From Sphingomonas glaciei (GTDB lineage: Bacteria > Pseudomonadota > Alphaproteobacteria > Sphingomonadales > Sphingomonadaceae), in contig NZ_CP097253.1 of assembly GCF_023380025.1 (NCBI RefSeq), positions 806,001-870,000 of the forward strand: 64,000 bases of DNA. Reading direction: 5' to 3'. The position numbers and the translations under genes were made by a program. Positions 55,998 through 64,000 of this stretch are shown here, piece by piece; position 1 is the first letter of the stretch, and each line of letters opens with the position of its first letter. Below the pieces are notes generated by a model. It was not told the DNA's origin. It saw only the letters and a list, made by a program, of their open reading frames with translations, and ran no database searches.

Positions 55998-56355
55998 TCC
56001 GATGCTGAAGCGAACCGTAACCGCGCAGGGCGAACCGGACGGGATCGGTGATCTCGTCCATCGCCTGGTTGAGGATGCCAAGTCCTACGGCCGTGCCGAA
56101 GTCGGCTATTACAAGGCCGTCGGCATCGAAAAGGCCAAGGCACTCAAGGCGCCGCTGGTCCTCGGACTGGTCGCGCTGCTGTTCGCCCATGCCGCTTTTC
56201 TGGTCATGATCGCCACGATTTTCGTCGGCCTCGCCTCGCTGATGAGCGATACGCTGGCCGGTGTGGTGACGTTGGTGATCTGCCTGGTGGCGGCGGGGGG
56301 CCTCGGTTACCTCGCCTACACCAAGGCGACCAAGGGCCTGGAGGATGCGGCATGA
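55951..56355 (+). CDS. Phage-holin-like membrane protein (DUF1469/YqjE-like)
   Basis: A 134-residue membrane protein resembling the DUF1469 (Phage_holin_3_6) family, to which E. coli YqjE belongs. Seen: GIGDLVHRLVEDAKSYGRAEVGYYKAVGIEKAKAL, an amphipathic region, then two TM helices (PLVLGLVALLFAHAAFLVMIATIFVGLASLM and GVVTLVICLVAAGGLGYLAY) and a short basic tail. ATG at 55951 overlaps the previous coding region by 47 bases and has GGAGGAGA at good distance. Not a lysis gene; no phage genes are nearby. Confidence 0.78.
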   Translation: MEPGTVRMTEPALPGDPMLKRTVTAQGEPDGIGDLVHRLVEDAKSYGRAEVGYYKAVGIEKAKALKAPLVLGLVALLFAHAAFLVMIATIFVGLASLMSDTLAGVVTLVICLVAAGGLGYLAYTKATKGLEDAA

Positions 56356-56717
56356 GCGGCGCGGCAAAGGTTCGCATCGCCCGGGCCCGCGGCGAGGCCG
56401 ACGAGGCCAAGGCGCGGCTGTTGAACACGGTCGAAGAAGCCAAGGCCAGGCTCGCGCCCGGCAAGCTGGCTTCGGACGCCGTCCAATCGGCCAAGGACAA
56501 AAGCATCGTGGTGGCGGACGACGCCGTCACCGCGGTCAAGGACAATCCCGGCCTCACCGCCGGGGTCGCCACCGTGGCTGCGCTCTACATCGCTCGCAAA
56601 CCTCTGTTCTCGGCAGTTCGCAGCTTCTTCCGGAGCTCGGACCCCGACACCGCCCCACACCAGAATGACAAGGCGTCGCGCCGCAAGGCCGACGACATGG
56701 AGAATCTCAATGGCTAA
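56352..56717 (+). CDS. Small helical protein, third gene of the stress operon
   Basis: A 121-residue, highly charged protein with repeated Ala/Lys/Glu/Asp helices (GEADEAKARLLNTVEEAKARLAPGKLASDAVQSAKD), and a short hydrophobic stretch (NPGLTAGVATVAALYIARKPLF, about 65-86), similar in build to YqjK/DUF3618-type proteins. Probably membrane-associated. ATG at 56352 overlaps the previous stop (ATGA). It overlaps the next gene by eight bases. Function unknown. Confidence 0.72.
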   Translation: MSGAAKVRIARARGEADEAKARLLNTVEEAKARLAPGKLASDAVQSAKDKSIVVADDAVTAVKDNPGLTAGVATVAALYIARKPLFSAVRSFFRSSDPDTAPHQNDKASRRKADDMENLNG

Positions 56718-57063
56718 AAACAACACCTACGACAGCGCCACCAACACCAGCGACCTTGCCGGTACGAGCACCAGGACCGGCAGCCGCTTTTCGGAGCTGG
56801 GGTCGAGTGCCTCGGGCCAGATCGACAACTCGCCGCTGATCGCGCTTGGCGCCGGTCTTGCGATCGGTGCCGTGCTCGGCGCCGTGCTTCCCACCAGCAG
56901 CCGCGAGCGCGAACTGCTCGAGCCCTATGGCCGCAAGCTCAGCGACGCCGGTACCGGCGCGCTCGATCGTGGCCGTGGACTCGCCAAGCAGAAGTTCGAC
57001 GAAATGGCCGGTGACAAAGTCCGCGAATTCCTCGGCAGCAGCAGCACGTCGTCCAACGCCTGA
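56710..57063 (+). CDS. Small membrane-associated protein, fourth gene of the stress operon
   Basis: A 117-residue protein with a Ser/Thr/Asp-rich N-terminus, a hydrophobic Gly-zipper-like segment (LIALGAGLAIGAVLGAVLP, about residues 43-61), and a helical, charged C-terminus (RERELLEPYGRKLSDAG...KQKFDEMAGDKVREFLG). Build is like that of the other genes of this operon. ATG at 56710 overlaps the previous gene by eight bases. Two GC-rich hairpins follow, the second a terminator. Confidence 0.72.
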   Translation: MAKNNTYDSATNTSDLAGTSTRTGSRFSELGSSASGQIDNSPLIALGAGLAIGAVLGAVLPTSSRERELLEPYGRKLSDAGTGALDRGRGLAKQKFDEMAGDKVREFLGSSSTSSNA

Positions 57064-57070
57064 TGTAAAT

Positions 57071-57092
57071 CCCCTCCCGTTTGTGGGAGGGG
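57071..57092. repeat. Hairpin CCCCTCCCG ... [13 protein letters not shown] (first of two)
   Basis: CCCCTCCC (57071-57078) pairs with GGGAGGGG (57085-57092) around GTTTGT. The same word family (CCTCCC-G...C-GGGAGG) forms the terminator at 57148-57173, so this is a tandem of two related hairpins after the stress operon. Confidence 0.6.
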
Positions 57093-57147
57093 CCGGGGGT
57101 GGGCCGGCGAACAGCAAGCCCACCCCATTCGCCTTTTGGCGACTGAG

Positions 57148-57173
57148 CCCTCCCGTTAGCGGGAGGGTTTTTT
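57148..57173 (+). terminator. Intrinsic terminator after the stress operon
   Basis: CCCTCCCG (57148-57155) and CGGGAGGG (57160-57167) form a perfect 8-bp stem with a TTAG loop, followed by a run of six T (57168-57173). It ends the four-gene membrane-stress operon before the DUF4170 gene. Confidence 0.9.
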
Positions 57174-57202
57174 GTGCGCCACGCTCATGCTAGGCGGCGC
57201 GC

Positions 57203-57415
57203 ATGAGCAAGCTCCACCTCGTCTTCGGCGGCCGCGTGACGGATCCGCGGGGCACCGATTTCTCCGACCTTCCCAACATCCACATCGTCGGCCTGTTCGA
57301 CAATTATGCGGAGGCCGAGGAAGCCTGGCGCGCCAATGCTCAGCGCACGGTCGATGACGCCGAGATGAAATATGTGGTGGTGCATCTGCACCGCTTGCTG
57401 GAGCCGGAGGCCTAG
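57203..57415 (+). CDS. DUF4170 family protein
   Basis: A 70-residue protein of the alphaproteobacterial DUF4170 family, function unknown. Seen: KLHLVFGGRVTDPRGTDFSDLPNIHIVGLFDNYAEAEEAWRANAQRTVDDAEMKYVVVHLHRL, which matches the family over its length. ATG at 57203. It converges on the rhomboid gene with four bases between the stops. Confidence 0.88.
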   Translation: MSKLHLVFGGRVTDPRGTDFSDLPNIHIVGLFDNYAEAEEAWRANAQRTVDDAEMKYVVVHLHRLLEPEA

Positions 57416-57419
57416 CCCC

Positions 57420-58073
57420 TCAGGCCCGGCGGTACCGCCACAACAGCAACGGCCGCTGCAATAGCAGGCCGGCGACGAACCCGCCTATATGCGCCGGGGT
57501 CGCCAGCAGCATGCCCTGCTGACCGGCCGACCAGCCCACCACCACCTGAAGCACGCTCCACGCCGCCGCCAGCCACACGATGTTGATCCAGCGGTTGAGC
57601 TTCATGTTCTTACTGACCAGACGCGGTCTGCCGAAGCTCAAGGCATAGGCCCCGATCAGCCCACTGATCGCACCGCTTGCGCCTATCACCGGACCGACGC
57701 CCGCCGGGTCCGATGCCCACTGCGCGACCATCGCGGCATAGGCGCCGACCACGTACAAGAAGATCAGGGCGCCTCTGCCCAGCACCCGCTCGACCGCGAG
57801 ACCACACCATACCAGCATCAACAGGTTGAAGCCGAGGTGCATCGCACCGCCATGGACCAGCGTGGCGGTCAGTGGGGTCAGGAACACCGGCACCGACGTG
57901 AACGGAAAGCCGAGCCCAGTGACCCGCGCCGGCACGAAGCCAAAGGTCAGCGGGGCATGGACGCCAAGCGCGCCGAGGCCCGTGAAGATGCTGACCAGCA
58001 CGGTCACCACCGCGATCCAGAAGGTCGCGGTGCGGGTGATCCCGGCCACCCTCAGACCTTTCCTGCCGGCCAT
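57420..58073 (-). CDS. Rhomboid-family intramembrane serine protease
   Basis: A 217-residue membrane protein of the rhomboid family (S54). Seen: about six TM helices; HLGFNLLMLVWCG near residue 89 (with the conserved His/Asn of TM2), the nucleophile Ser in GASGAISGLIGAY near 141, and the catalytic His in TPAHIGGFVAG near 197. Start at ATG 58071-58073 (MAGRKGLR); the frame stays open upstream into greA. Substrates are unknown. It follows greA by 28 bases on the same strand. Confidence 0.88.
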   Translation of the reverse strand: MAGRKGLRVAGITRTATFWIAVVTVLVSIFTGLGALGVHAPLTFGFVPARVTGLGFPFTSVPVFLTPLTATLVHGGAMHLGFNLLMLVWCGLAVERVLGRGALIFLYVVGAYAAMVAQWASDPAGVGPVIGASGAISGLIGAYALSFGRPRLVSKNMKLNRWINIVWLAAAWSVLQVVVGWSAGQQGMLLATPAHIGGFVAGLLLQRPLLLWRYRRA

Positions 58074-58101
58074 ACCGGTCGGAAGGCCGTGCGGAGGGTC
58101 A

Positions 58102-58575
58102 TCAAACGAACTCGATCCCCGCAATCTCGTAATAACGATCCCCGCTCGGCGTGGTGACTTCCACCTCCTCGCCGACCTGACGGCCGATCAGGGCACGGCC
58201 AAGCGGGCTGTTGTAGCTGATCCGCCCGACCTTGGCGTCGGCTTCGGTCTGGCCCACCAGCTGATAGCGGACCGGCTTGTCGTCCTCGTCGACGAGGTTG
58301 ACCGTCGCCCCGAACACCACCTTGTCACCGCTGAGCGTGGTCGGGTCGATCACCAGCGCGCGCGCCAAGCGATCCTCGATGTCGGCAAGCTGCGCCTCGA
58401 TCTGGCCCTGCCGCTCCTTGGCGGCATGATATTCGGCATTCTCGGACAGGTCGCCATGCGCGCGCGCTTCCTCGATCGCATCGACGATCTGCGGACGCTC
58501 CGCCTTGAGCCGCTTGGCCTCCTCTTCGAGGCTCCGATAGCCCTCGGCCAGCATCGGCACCTTTTCACTCGCCAT
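58102..58575 (-). CDS. greA: Transcription elongation factor GreA
   Basis: Stimulates cleavage of backtracked RNA in RNA polymerase. The protein has 157 residues. Seen: N-terminal coiled coil with [54 protein letters not shown], including the tip acidic residues of the DLSENAEY motif, and the C-terminal FKBP-like domain with [31 protein letters not shown]. Start ATG at 58573-58575. It follows carB by 73 bases, the usual sphingomonad order carA-carB-greA, here with an extra FkbM gene. Confidence 0.97.
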   Translation of the reverse strand: MASEKVPMLAEGYRSLEEEAKRLKAERPQIVDAIEEARAHGDLSENAEYHAAKERQGQIEAQLADIEDRLARALVIDPTTLSGDKVVFGATVNLVDEDDKPVRYQLVGQTEADAKVGRISYNSPLGRALIGRQVGEEVEVTTPSGDRYYEIAGIEFV

Positions 58576-58648
58576 CAGCTTACTTCTTTCTTCAAAACTT
58601 CCCCGCGCGGCCAGGCCGCGTGCCCGAGTACCGACGTCATGGGGATGA

Positions 58649-61600
58649 TCAGGATACGCGGGCGGAATAATAGGTCTGCAAGGAGCGGACTTCAAGCGAG
58701 CGCCCCTTGCTGGCTCGGATCGCCCGCGCCATCGCCTGCGCCGCGGCAACCGTGGTCACGTACGGCACCTTGCGGTTGAGCGCCGTGGCGCGAATCGACT
58801 GGCTGTCCTTAAGACTCTGCCAGCCCTCGGTGGTGTTGAACACGATCTGCACTCCGTCGTCGACGATCCGGTCAACGATATGCGGCCGCCCCTGCGCCAC
58901 CTTGTTGACCCTGGTCACCGGAAGCCCGCGCGCGGCCAGGTGATCGTGGGTCCCGCCGGTCGCGATCACCTCGAAGCCAAGCTCCAGCATCGCTTCGACC
59001 GCCGGGACGATCCCTTCCTTGTCACTGTCCTTGACCGACACGAACAACGTCCCTCGGCCCGGCATCACGGTCCCCGCGCCGATCTGACTCTTGGCAAAGG
59101 CCATCTCGAAATCGTCCGCGATTCCCATGACTTCGCCGGTGCTCTTCATTTCCGGTCCGAGCACGGGATCGGTTCCTGGGAAGCGCGCGAACGGGAATAC
59201 GCTCTCCTTGACCGCGACATGCGCAATCGCGCGGTCGATCACCGGCAGGTCCTTGAGCAGCTCGCCCGCCATCACCCGCGCGGCGATCTTGGCGATGGGA
59301 ATGCCGATCGCCTTGGCGGTGAACGGCACTGTCCGGCTGGCGCGCGGATTGACCTCGATCAGATAGAGTTCGCCGTCCTTAACCGCATATTGGACGTTCA
59401 TCAGGCCCTTGACGCCCAACGCCAGCGCCAGCGCCCGGGTCTGCTCCTCGATCCGGGCGATGATCTCGGCTGACAGGCTGTGCGGCGGGATCGAGCAGGC
59501 GCTGTCGCCCGAATGGACGCCTGCTTCCTCGATATGCTCGAGCACGCCGGCGACCACCACGTCGGTGCCGTCGCAAATCGCGTCGACGTCTACCTCGGTC
59601 GCATCGCGCAGATAGCGGTCGACCAGCACCGGGCTTTCGCCCGACACCTGCACCGCGGTGGCGATGTAATGCTCCAGCTGCGCCGGGCCGTCGACGATTT
59701 CCATCGCCCGCCCACCCAGCACATAGCTCGGCCGCAGCAGCACCGGATAGCCGATCCGCTCGGCGACCTTCAGCGCCTCTTCCCGGCTGCGGGCGATGCC
59801 ATTCTCGGGCTGCTTCAAGCGCAGCCGGTTGACCAGCGCCGAGAAACGTTCGCGATCCTCGGCCAGGTCGATCGAATCCGGGCTGGTGCCCAAGATCGGG
59901 ATTCCCGCCTTTTGCAGGCTGGCGGCAAGCTTCAGCGGGGTCTGCCCGCCAAGCTGCACGATCACCCCGGCGAGCTCCCCCTTTTCGGCCTCGCGGGTCA
60001 GGATCTCCAGCACGTCCTCGTGGCTCAGCGGCTCGAAATACAGCCGGTCCGACGTGTCCGGGTCGGTCGACACCGTCTCCGGATTGCAGTTGATCATGAT
60101 TGTCTCGAAGCCGGCATCGCGCAGCGCGAAGGCGGCGTGGCAGCAGCAATAGTCGAACTCGATCCCCTGCCCGATCCGGTTCGGCCCGCCGCCCAGGATC
60201 ACCACCTTGCGCCGCTCGGTGATCTCCGCCTCGTCCTCGGCCTCGCCGAACAATGGGGTCTCGTACGTCGAGTAGAGATAGGGCGTAGAGGCGTCGAACT
60301 CGGCCGCGCAGCTGTCGATCCGCTTGTAGACCGGCCGCACGCCCAGCTTCAGCCGGTGGCTGCGCACCTCGGCCTCGGTCACCCCGCCGGTCATCGCCCG
60401 CATCGCCTCGTGGACGATCCCGCCGCCGCGCGCCTGAAGCTCACCCATCCCGCGGCTCATCCCGGTCGAACGCAGGCTCAGCTGCGCCAGCCGCGAATCG
60501 CTGAAGCCCATCGCCTTCAGGCGTCGCATCTCCGCCGCCTCGTTGGGCAGACCATAGGCCCGCACCTGACCCTCGGCACGGACGATCTCCGCCAGCCGCT
60601 CGAGGAACCACGGGTCGAACCCGGCGATCTGATTGATTCGCTCGACGCTGATCCCGTGCCGCAGCGCCTCGGCCGCGACCAGCAACCGGTCGGGCGTCGC
60701 CACCGCCAGCGCCGCCTCGATCTCGTCCTGCGCCGCATTCTCGAGCGGACGCACCCGGTCGAGCCCGCACAGACCGATCTCCAGCCCGCGCAGTGCCTTC
60801 TGCAGGCTCTCGGCGAACGACCGCCCGATCGCCATCACCTCACCCACCGACTTCATCGCGGTCGACAGCTCGGCCGGCGAACCCGCGAATTTCTCGAAGG
60901 TGAAGCGCGGGATCTTGGTCACAACATAGTCGATCGTCGGCTCGAAGCTCGCCGGGGTCGCGCCGCCGGTGATGTCGTTGGCGATCTCGTCCAGCGTGTA
61001 GCCGACCGCCAGCTTGGCCGCGACCTTGGCGATCGGGAAGCCGGTCGCCTTGGACGCCAGCGCCGAACTCCGCGACACGCGCGGGTTCATCTCGATCACG
61101 ATCATCCGCCCGGTCTTCGGATCGACTGCGAACTGAACGTTGGAACCGCCTGTTTCGACACCGATTTCGCGCAGCACGGCAATGCTGGCCGAACGCATCC
61201 GCTGATATTCCTTGTCGGTCAGCGTCAGCGCCGGAGCGACCGTGATCGAATCGCCGGTATGCACCCCCATAGGATCCACATTCTCGATCGAGCAGATGAT
61301 AATGGCGTTGTCGGCGCGATCGCGGACCACCTCCATCTCATATTCCTTCCACCCGACCAGGCTCTCGTCGATCAGCACCTCGGTGGTGGGCGACGCTTCC
61401 AGCCCGGTGCGGACGAAGTGCAAATATTCGTCACGGTTGTAGGCGATCCCGCCCCCGGTCCCGCCCAGCGTGAAGCTCGGCCGGATCACCACCGGCAGCC
61501 CGATGGTGTCGAGCACCGCCAGCGCTTCCTCGACCGTATGGATCACCGCCGACTTGGGGCTCTCCAGCCCGATCCGGTCCATCGCGTCACGGAATTTCTG

Positions 61601-61987
61601 GCGGTCCTCGGCCTTTTCGATCGCCTCGGCATTCGCGCCGATCAGCTCAACCCCCAGCCGGTCCAGCGTTCCGTCCTTGTAGAGCGCCAGCGCAGTGTTG
61701 AGCGCGGTCTGCCCGCCCATCGTCGGCAGCAGCGCGTCGGGCTTCTCCGCCTCGAGGATCTTCGCCACAACCTCGGGCGTGATCGGCTCGATATAGGTCG
61801 CGTCGCACAGCTCCGGGTCGGTCATGATCGTCGCCGGGTTCGAATTGACCACGATCACGCGATAGCCCTCGGCCTTCAGCGCCTTGACCGCCTGGCTCCC
61901 CGAATAATCGAACTCCGCCGCCTGTCCGATGACGATCGGGCCGGCGCCGATGATGAGGATAGAGGAGATGTCTGTGCGGCGGGGCAA
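58649..61987 (-). CDS. carB: Carbamoyl-phosphate synthase large subunit CarB
   Basis: Makes carbamoyl phosphate for arginine and pyrimidine synthesis. The 1112-residue protein has two homologous ATP-grasp halves: [28 protein letters not shown] at the start of the first (carboxyphosphate) and [21 protein letters not shown] near residue 600 for the second (carbamate), with the MGS-like allosteric domain at the C-terminus ([42 protein letters not shown]). Start ATG at 61985-61987, 14 bases after the FkbM stop. Ends with a short ARVS tail. Confidence 0.97.
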   Translation of the reverse strand: MPRRTDISSILIIGAGPIVIGQAAEFDYSGSQAVKALKAEGYRVIVVNSNPATIMTDPELCDATYIEPITPEVVAKILEAEKPDALLPTMGGQTALNTALALYKDGTLDRLGVELIGANAEAIEKAEDRQKFRDAMDRIGLESPKSAVIHTVEEALAVLDTIGLPVVIRPSFTLGGTGGGIAYNRDEYLHFVRTGLEASPTTEVLIDESLVGWKEYEMEVVRDRADNAIIICSIENVDPMGVHTGDSITVAPALTLTDKEYQRMRSASIAVLREIGVETGGSNVQFAVDPKTGRMIVIEMNPRVSRSSALASKATGFPIAKVAAKLAVGYTLDEIANDITGGATPASFEPTIDYVVTKIPRFTFEKFAGSPAELSTAMKSVGEVMAIGRSFAESLQKALRGLEIGLCGLDRVRPLENAAQDEIEAALAVATPDRLLVAAEALRHGISVERINQIAGFDPWFLERLAEIVRAEGQVRAYGLPNEAAEMRRLKAMGFSDSRLAQLSLRSTGMSRGMGELQARGGGIVHEAMRAMTGGVTEAEVRSHRLKLGVRPVYKRIDSCAAEFDASTPYLYSTYETPLFGEAEDEAEITERRKVVILGGGPNRIGQGIEFDYCCCHAAFALRDAGFETIMINCNPETVSTDPDTSDRLYFEPLSHEDVLEILTREAEKGELAGVIVQLGGQTPLKLAASLQKAGIPILGTSPDSIDLAEDRERFSALVNRLRLKQPENGIARSREEALKVAERIGYPVLLRPSYVLGGRAMEIVDGPAQLEHYIATAVQVSGESPVLVDRYLRDATEVDVDAICDGTDVVVAGVLEHIEEAGVHSGDSACSIPPHSLSAEIIARIEEQTRALALALGVKGLMNVQYAVKDGELYLIEVNPRASRTVPFTAKAIGIPIAKIAARVMAGELLKDLPVIDRAIAHVAVKESVFPFARFPGTDPVLGPEMKSTGEVMGIADDFEMAFAKSQIGAGTVMPGRGTLFVSVKDSDKEGIVPAVEAMLELGFEVIATGGTHDHLAARGLPVTRVNKVAQGRPHIVDRIVDDGVQIVFNTTEGWQSLKDSQSIRATALNRKVPYVTTVAAAQAMARAIRASKGRSLEVRSLQTYYSARVS

Positions 61988-62001
61988 GTCTGCGTTCCTT
62001 C

Positions 62002-62901
62002 TCAGCGGCTCGTGTCTTGGACGGCGATGTAGTCGTGGGCGGCGAGGTGGCGCACCGTAAAGCCGCGCCCCCGCAGCATTTGCTCGATGCGCGGATCGTC
62101 GCCGTTGCTTTCGTAGATCAGCGCATCGACCCGATCGAGCAGGCCGGTGGCGCCCCGCAACGCGCCAAACTCCGCGCCTTCCAGGTCCATCTTCATCAGC
62201 GCGACGCGGCCTTCGGGGATCAAGGTGTCGAGCCGTGCGGTCTCCACCGTCAGTCGCAACGATCGCCCGCCCTCGCTGGCCGTCGCGATCGAGGCCTGCC
62301 CAAGCTTGCTCGGATCGGCACTGGCCTCGAGCATTTCGCCATCTGCCGCCGCCAGCGCTTTCTCGACCACCGTGACGTTGTCAGCGCCAGTCGCCGCGAC
62401 GTTGGCGCGCAGGCTTTCTGCCGTGCCCGGCATCATCTCGATCGCGACCACCGATCCGCCCGGCCCGACCAGCTGGGATGCGCGCAAGGCATAGAAGCCG
62501 ATGTTGGCGCCGGCGTCGACGAACCGATCGCCCGGCCGCAGCCGCTCCTCCAGCGCCGCCCACATATGCGGCTCGCGCCAGCGCAGGATGTGGATCGGGT
62601 CGTCGGTACCCCCCCGCAGCTGGAAAACACCGACCTTGTCGACCCTAACCTGGACGTCGCGCAGCAGCACCGGTGAGCCGAACCCGTCTAAAGCCCTGAG
62701 CGCGGTCAGCGGTGCCGCCAGCGCCGAGGTCGCAAGGGTCCTGCGGTCGGATCCGGATACGCCCGATGCAGCCTTGAGCAGCAACGCCCAATCACGCTGT
62801 CGCCGCGCAAAATGCTCGCCCATCCGGACCAGCTTGCGCACCGCGCCCGGCGTCCGCCGGGCCATCTGCTGGCGCAGCAGGGCGAGGCTGCCTGCGCTCA
62901 C
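62002..62901 (-). CDS. FkbM-family SAM-dependent methyltransferase
   Basis: A 299-residue methyltransferase of the FkbM family, whose members methylate sugars or other small hydroxyl groups. Seen: a positively charged N-terminal part without an obvious function, then the SAM-binding [20 protein letters not shown] near residue 127-146, [18 protein letters not shown] near 152, and the C-terminal [16 protein letters not shown] near 237, all FkbM features. The ATG overlaps the carA stop (ATGA), and carB starts 14 bases after it, so the gene is embedded in the car operon. Link to pyrimidine synthesis is not obvious. Confidence 0.9.
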   Translation of the reverse strand: MSAGSLALLRQQMARRTPGAVRKLVRMGEHFARRQRDWALLLKAASGVSGSDRRTLATSALAAPLTALRALDGFGSPVLLRDVQVRVDKVGVFQLRGGTDDPIHILRWREPHMWAALEERLRPGDRFVDAGANIGFYALRASQLVGPGGSVVAIEMMPGTAESLRANVAATGADNVTVVEKALAAADGEMLEASADPSKLGQASIATASEGGRSLRLTVETARLDTLIPEGRVALMKMDLEGAEFGALRGATGLLDRVDALIYESNGDDPRIEQMLRGRGFTVRHLAAHDYIAVQDTSR

Positions 62902-64000
62902 CCCATCATCCCGACGAAGCGCTGGAACAGATAGAAGCTATCCTGCGGCCCCGGGCTCGCCTCGGGATGATATTGCACGCTGAATGCCGGCCGGTCGGCC
63001 AGTTCGATCCCGCAGTTCGACCCGTCGAACAGCGACACATGCGTCTCGCGCACGTTGTTCGGCAGCCCCTCGCGCTCGACCGCGAAGCCGTGGTTCATGC
63101 TGGTGATCTCGACCTGCCCGTCGGCAAGGCGCTTGACCGGGTGGTTGGCCCCGCGGTGGCCCTGGAACATCTTGCTCGTCTTGCCGCCGACCGCGAGCGC
63201 GAGCAATTGGTGGCCGAGGCAGATGCCGAACAGCGGCTTGCCGGTGTCCAGCATCGCCCGGATTACCGGAATGGCGTACTCCCCCGTCGCCGCCGGGTCG
63301 CCCGGGCCGTTCGACAGGAAGAACCCGTCGGGCTCGTGCGCCATTACCTCGTCGGAGGTCGCCGTCGCCGGCAGGATCGTCACCCGCGCCCCGGCCTCGA
63401 CCAGATTGCGGAAGATGTTGCGCTTCGAGCCATAGTCGATCGCGACGACGTGGGGGCGCTCGGCCTCGTTACCACCGTCGGAATAGCCGAGCTCGATTTC
63501 CCACTTGCCGCCGCTCCACACCCGCAGCTGCTCGCACGACACCTCCTTGGCGAGGTCCATGCCCTCCAGCCCCGGCCATTCGCTCGCCAGGCGCTGCAAC
63601 GCCGGCAGGTCGAATTCGCCCGCCGCCGAATGCGCGATTACCACCGTCGGTGGCCCTTCGCGCCGGACCAGCCTGGTCAGCGCGCGGGTATCGACCCCGG
63701 CCAGCCCAATCCGCCCATTGCGCTTCATCCATTCGGGGAAATCGACCTTCGAGCGGAAATTGCTCGGGCTCGTCACCGGCTCGCGCACGATCGCGCCCAC
63801 CGCATGGGGGTCGTCCGCCTCGACGTCCTCGTCGTTGGCGCCGACATTGCCGATGTGCGGAAAGGTGAAGCAGATCGCCTGACGCGCGAAGGAGGGATCG
63901 GTCATCACCTCCTGGTATCCGGTCATCGCAGTGTGGAAGCACAGCTCCGCCACCTCTGCGCCCTCGGCCCCGAACCCCTGTCCCCAGACCACCCGGCCAT
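62898..64000 (-). CDS. carA: Carbamoyl-phosphate synthase small subunit CarA, cut by right window edge
   Basis: Glutamine amidotransferase subunit delivering ammonia to CarB. About 367 residues of the gene are visible; the first ~15-20 are beyond the right edge, as the frame is open to base 64000. Seen: VVWGQGFGAEG at the front, FHTAMTGYQEVMTDPSF, VVAIDYGSKRNIFRNLVEAGA, the catalytic Cys in FGICLGHQLLAL, and the His-Glu pair in VQYHPEASPGPQDS near the end. Its stop overlaps the FkbM start by four bases. Confidence 0.97.
   Translation of the reverse strand, partial: GRVVWGQGFGAEGAEVAELCFHTAMTGYQEVMTDPSFARQAICFTFPHIGNVGANDEDVEADDPHAVGAIVREPVTSPSNFRSKVDFPEWMKRNGRIGLAGVDTRALTRLVRREGPPTVVIAHSAAGEFDLPALQRLASEWPGLEGMDLAKEVSCEQLRVWSGGKWEIELGYSDGGNEAERPHVVAIDYGSKRNIFRNLVEAGARVTILPATATSDEVMAHEPDGFFLSNGPGDPAATGEYAIPVIRAMLDTGKPLFGICLGHQLLALAVGGKTSKMFQGHRGANHPVKRLADGQVEITSMNHGFAVEREGLPNNVRETHVSLFDGSNCGIELADRPAFSVQYHPEASPGPQDSFYLFQRFVGMMG

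Noticed and set aside
55951..56355. Phage holin in the stress operon as a prophage remnant
   Set aside because: The DUF1469 resemblance is to the YqjE housekeeping family, and no other phage gene is near.
59480..62032. Plus-strand frame of 850 residues over carB
   Set aside because: Antisense to carB; rich in His/Arg/Gln and without recognisable domains. Long open antisense frames are normal at this GC content.

Overview
The window is a stretch of high-GC alphaproteobacterial chromosome, almost certainly from a Sphingomonadaceae member (Sphingomonas or a close relative). The basis is the gene set: trcR (DUF1013), cpdR beside N-formylglutamate amidohydrolase, eno-ftsB-pdhA-pdhB with a lipoyl domain on E1-beta, carAB-greA, DUF1192, DUF4170, a DUF6356-like protein, a SapC-like protein and a CrtW-type carotenoid ketolase. 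Supporting evidence is a dnaK promoter of alphaproteobacterial RpoH type, an EcfG-type general-stress promoter, and palindromic CTTCGACTTCGCTCAG repeats. I see no prophage, IS element, CRISPR array, integrase or rRNA. Gene density is very high; no gap between supported genes exceeds about 225 bases, and many genes overlap by 1-19 bases.

Layout, left to right. 1-5.9 kb: dnaK (cut by the window edge), fabD-fabG, an APC permease, and a minus-strand DUF6356/FAD-oxidoreductase/folE operon. 5.9-13 kb: tRNA-Arg(CCT), comF-grxC-nitrilase, a methyltransferase, a lone Flp pilin, a secreted M48-LysM protease, cpdR and its divergent amidohydrolase, and SapC. 13-18 kb: a small exported protein, a DEAD-box helicase, an ArsC-like protein, small hypotheticals and tgt. 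18-21.6 kb: TauE/SafE, mscL, and the carotenoid pair crtW-crtX, lying between tgt and queA. 21.5-25.6 kb: trcR-xseB-ispA-coaD-ppi-queA, mostly overlapping on the minus strand. 25.7-33 kb: a polytopic membrane protein, quinone oxidoreductase, DUF1192, clpA and an SLC13-type transporter. 33-41 kb: exported S9 and M28 peptidases, aldo/keto reductase, GST, dienelactone hydrolase, and Bax-inhibitor-1 membrane protein.

41.5-44.4 kb is a tight five-gene operon: DUF350 membrane protein, lipoprotein, ATP-grasp glutathionylspermidine-synthase-like ligase, two-TM potassium channel and ThpR. 44.4-48.2 kb holds a fasciclin lipoprotein, a RskA-like anti-sigma factor, an ECF sigma factor that appears to start on CTG, and an acyl-CoA dehydrogenase. 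48-58 kb: a lipoprotein, purF, def, pdhB-pdhA, ftsB, eno, then a four-gene membrane-stress operon behind an EcfG-type promoter, DUF4170 and rhomboid. 58-64 kb: greA, carB, an FkbM methyltransferase lodged between carB and carA, and carA (cut by the right edge).

Functionally this is mainly housekeeping: fatty acid initiation and reduction, queuosine tRNA modification, isoprenoid-to-carotenoid supply (ispA feeding crtW/crtX products), pyruvate entry to the TCA cycle, pyrimidine and purine synthesis, and proteolysis. The least ordinary parts are the DUF350/ATP-grasp/K+ channel operon, the carotenoid pair between queuosine genes, FkbM inside carAB, the sigma/anti-sigma/fasciclin cluster and the EcfG-controlled membrane operon. 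None is proven new; all functional links beyond family membership are inference.
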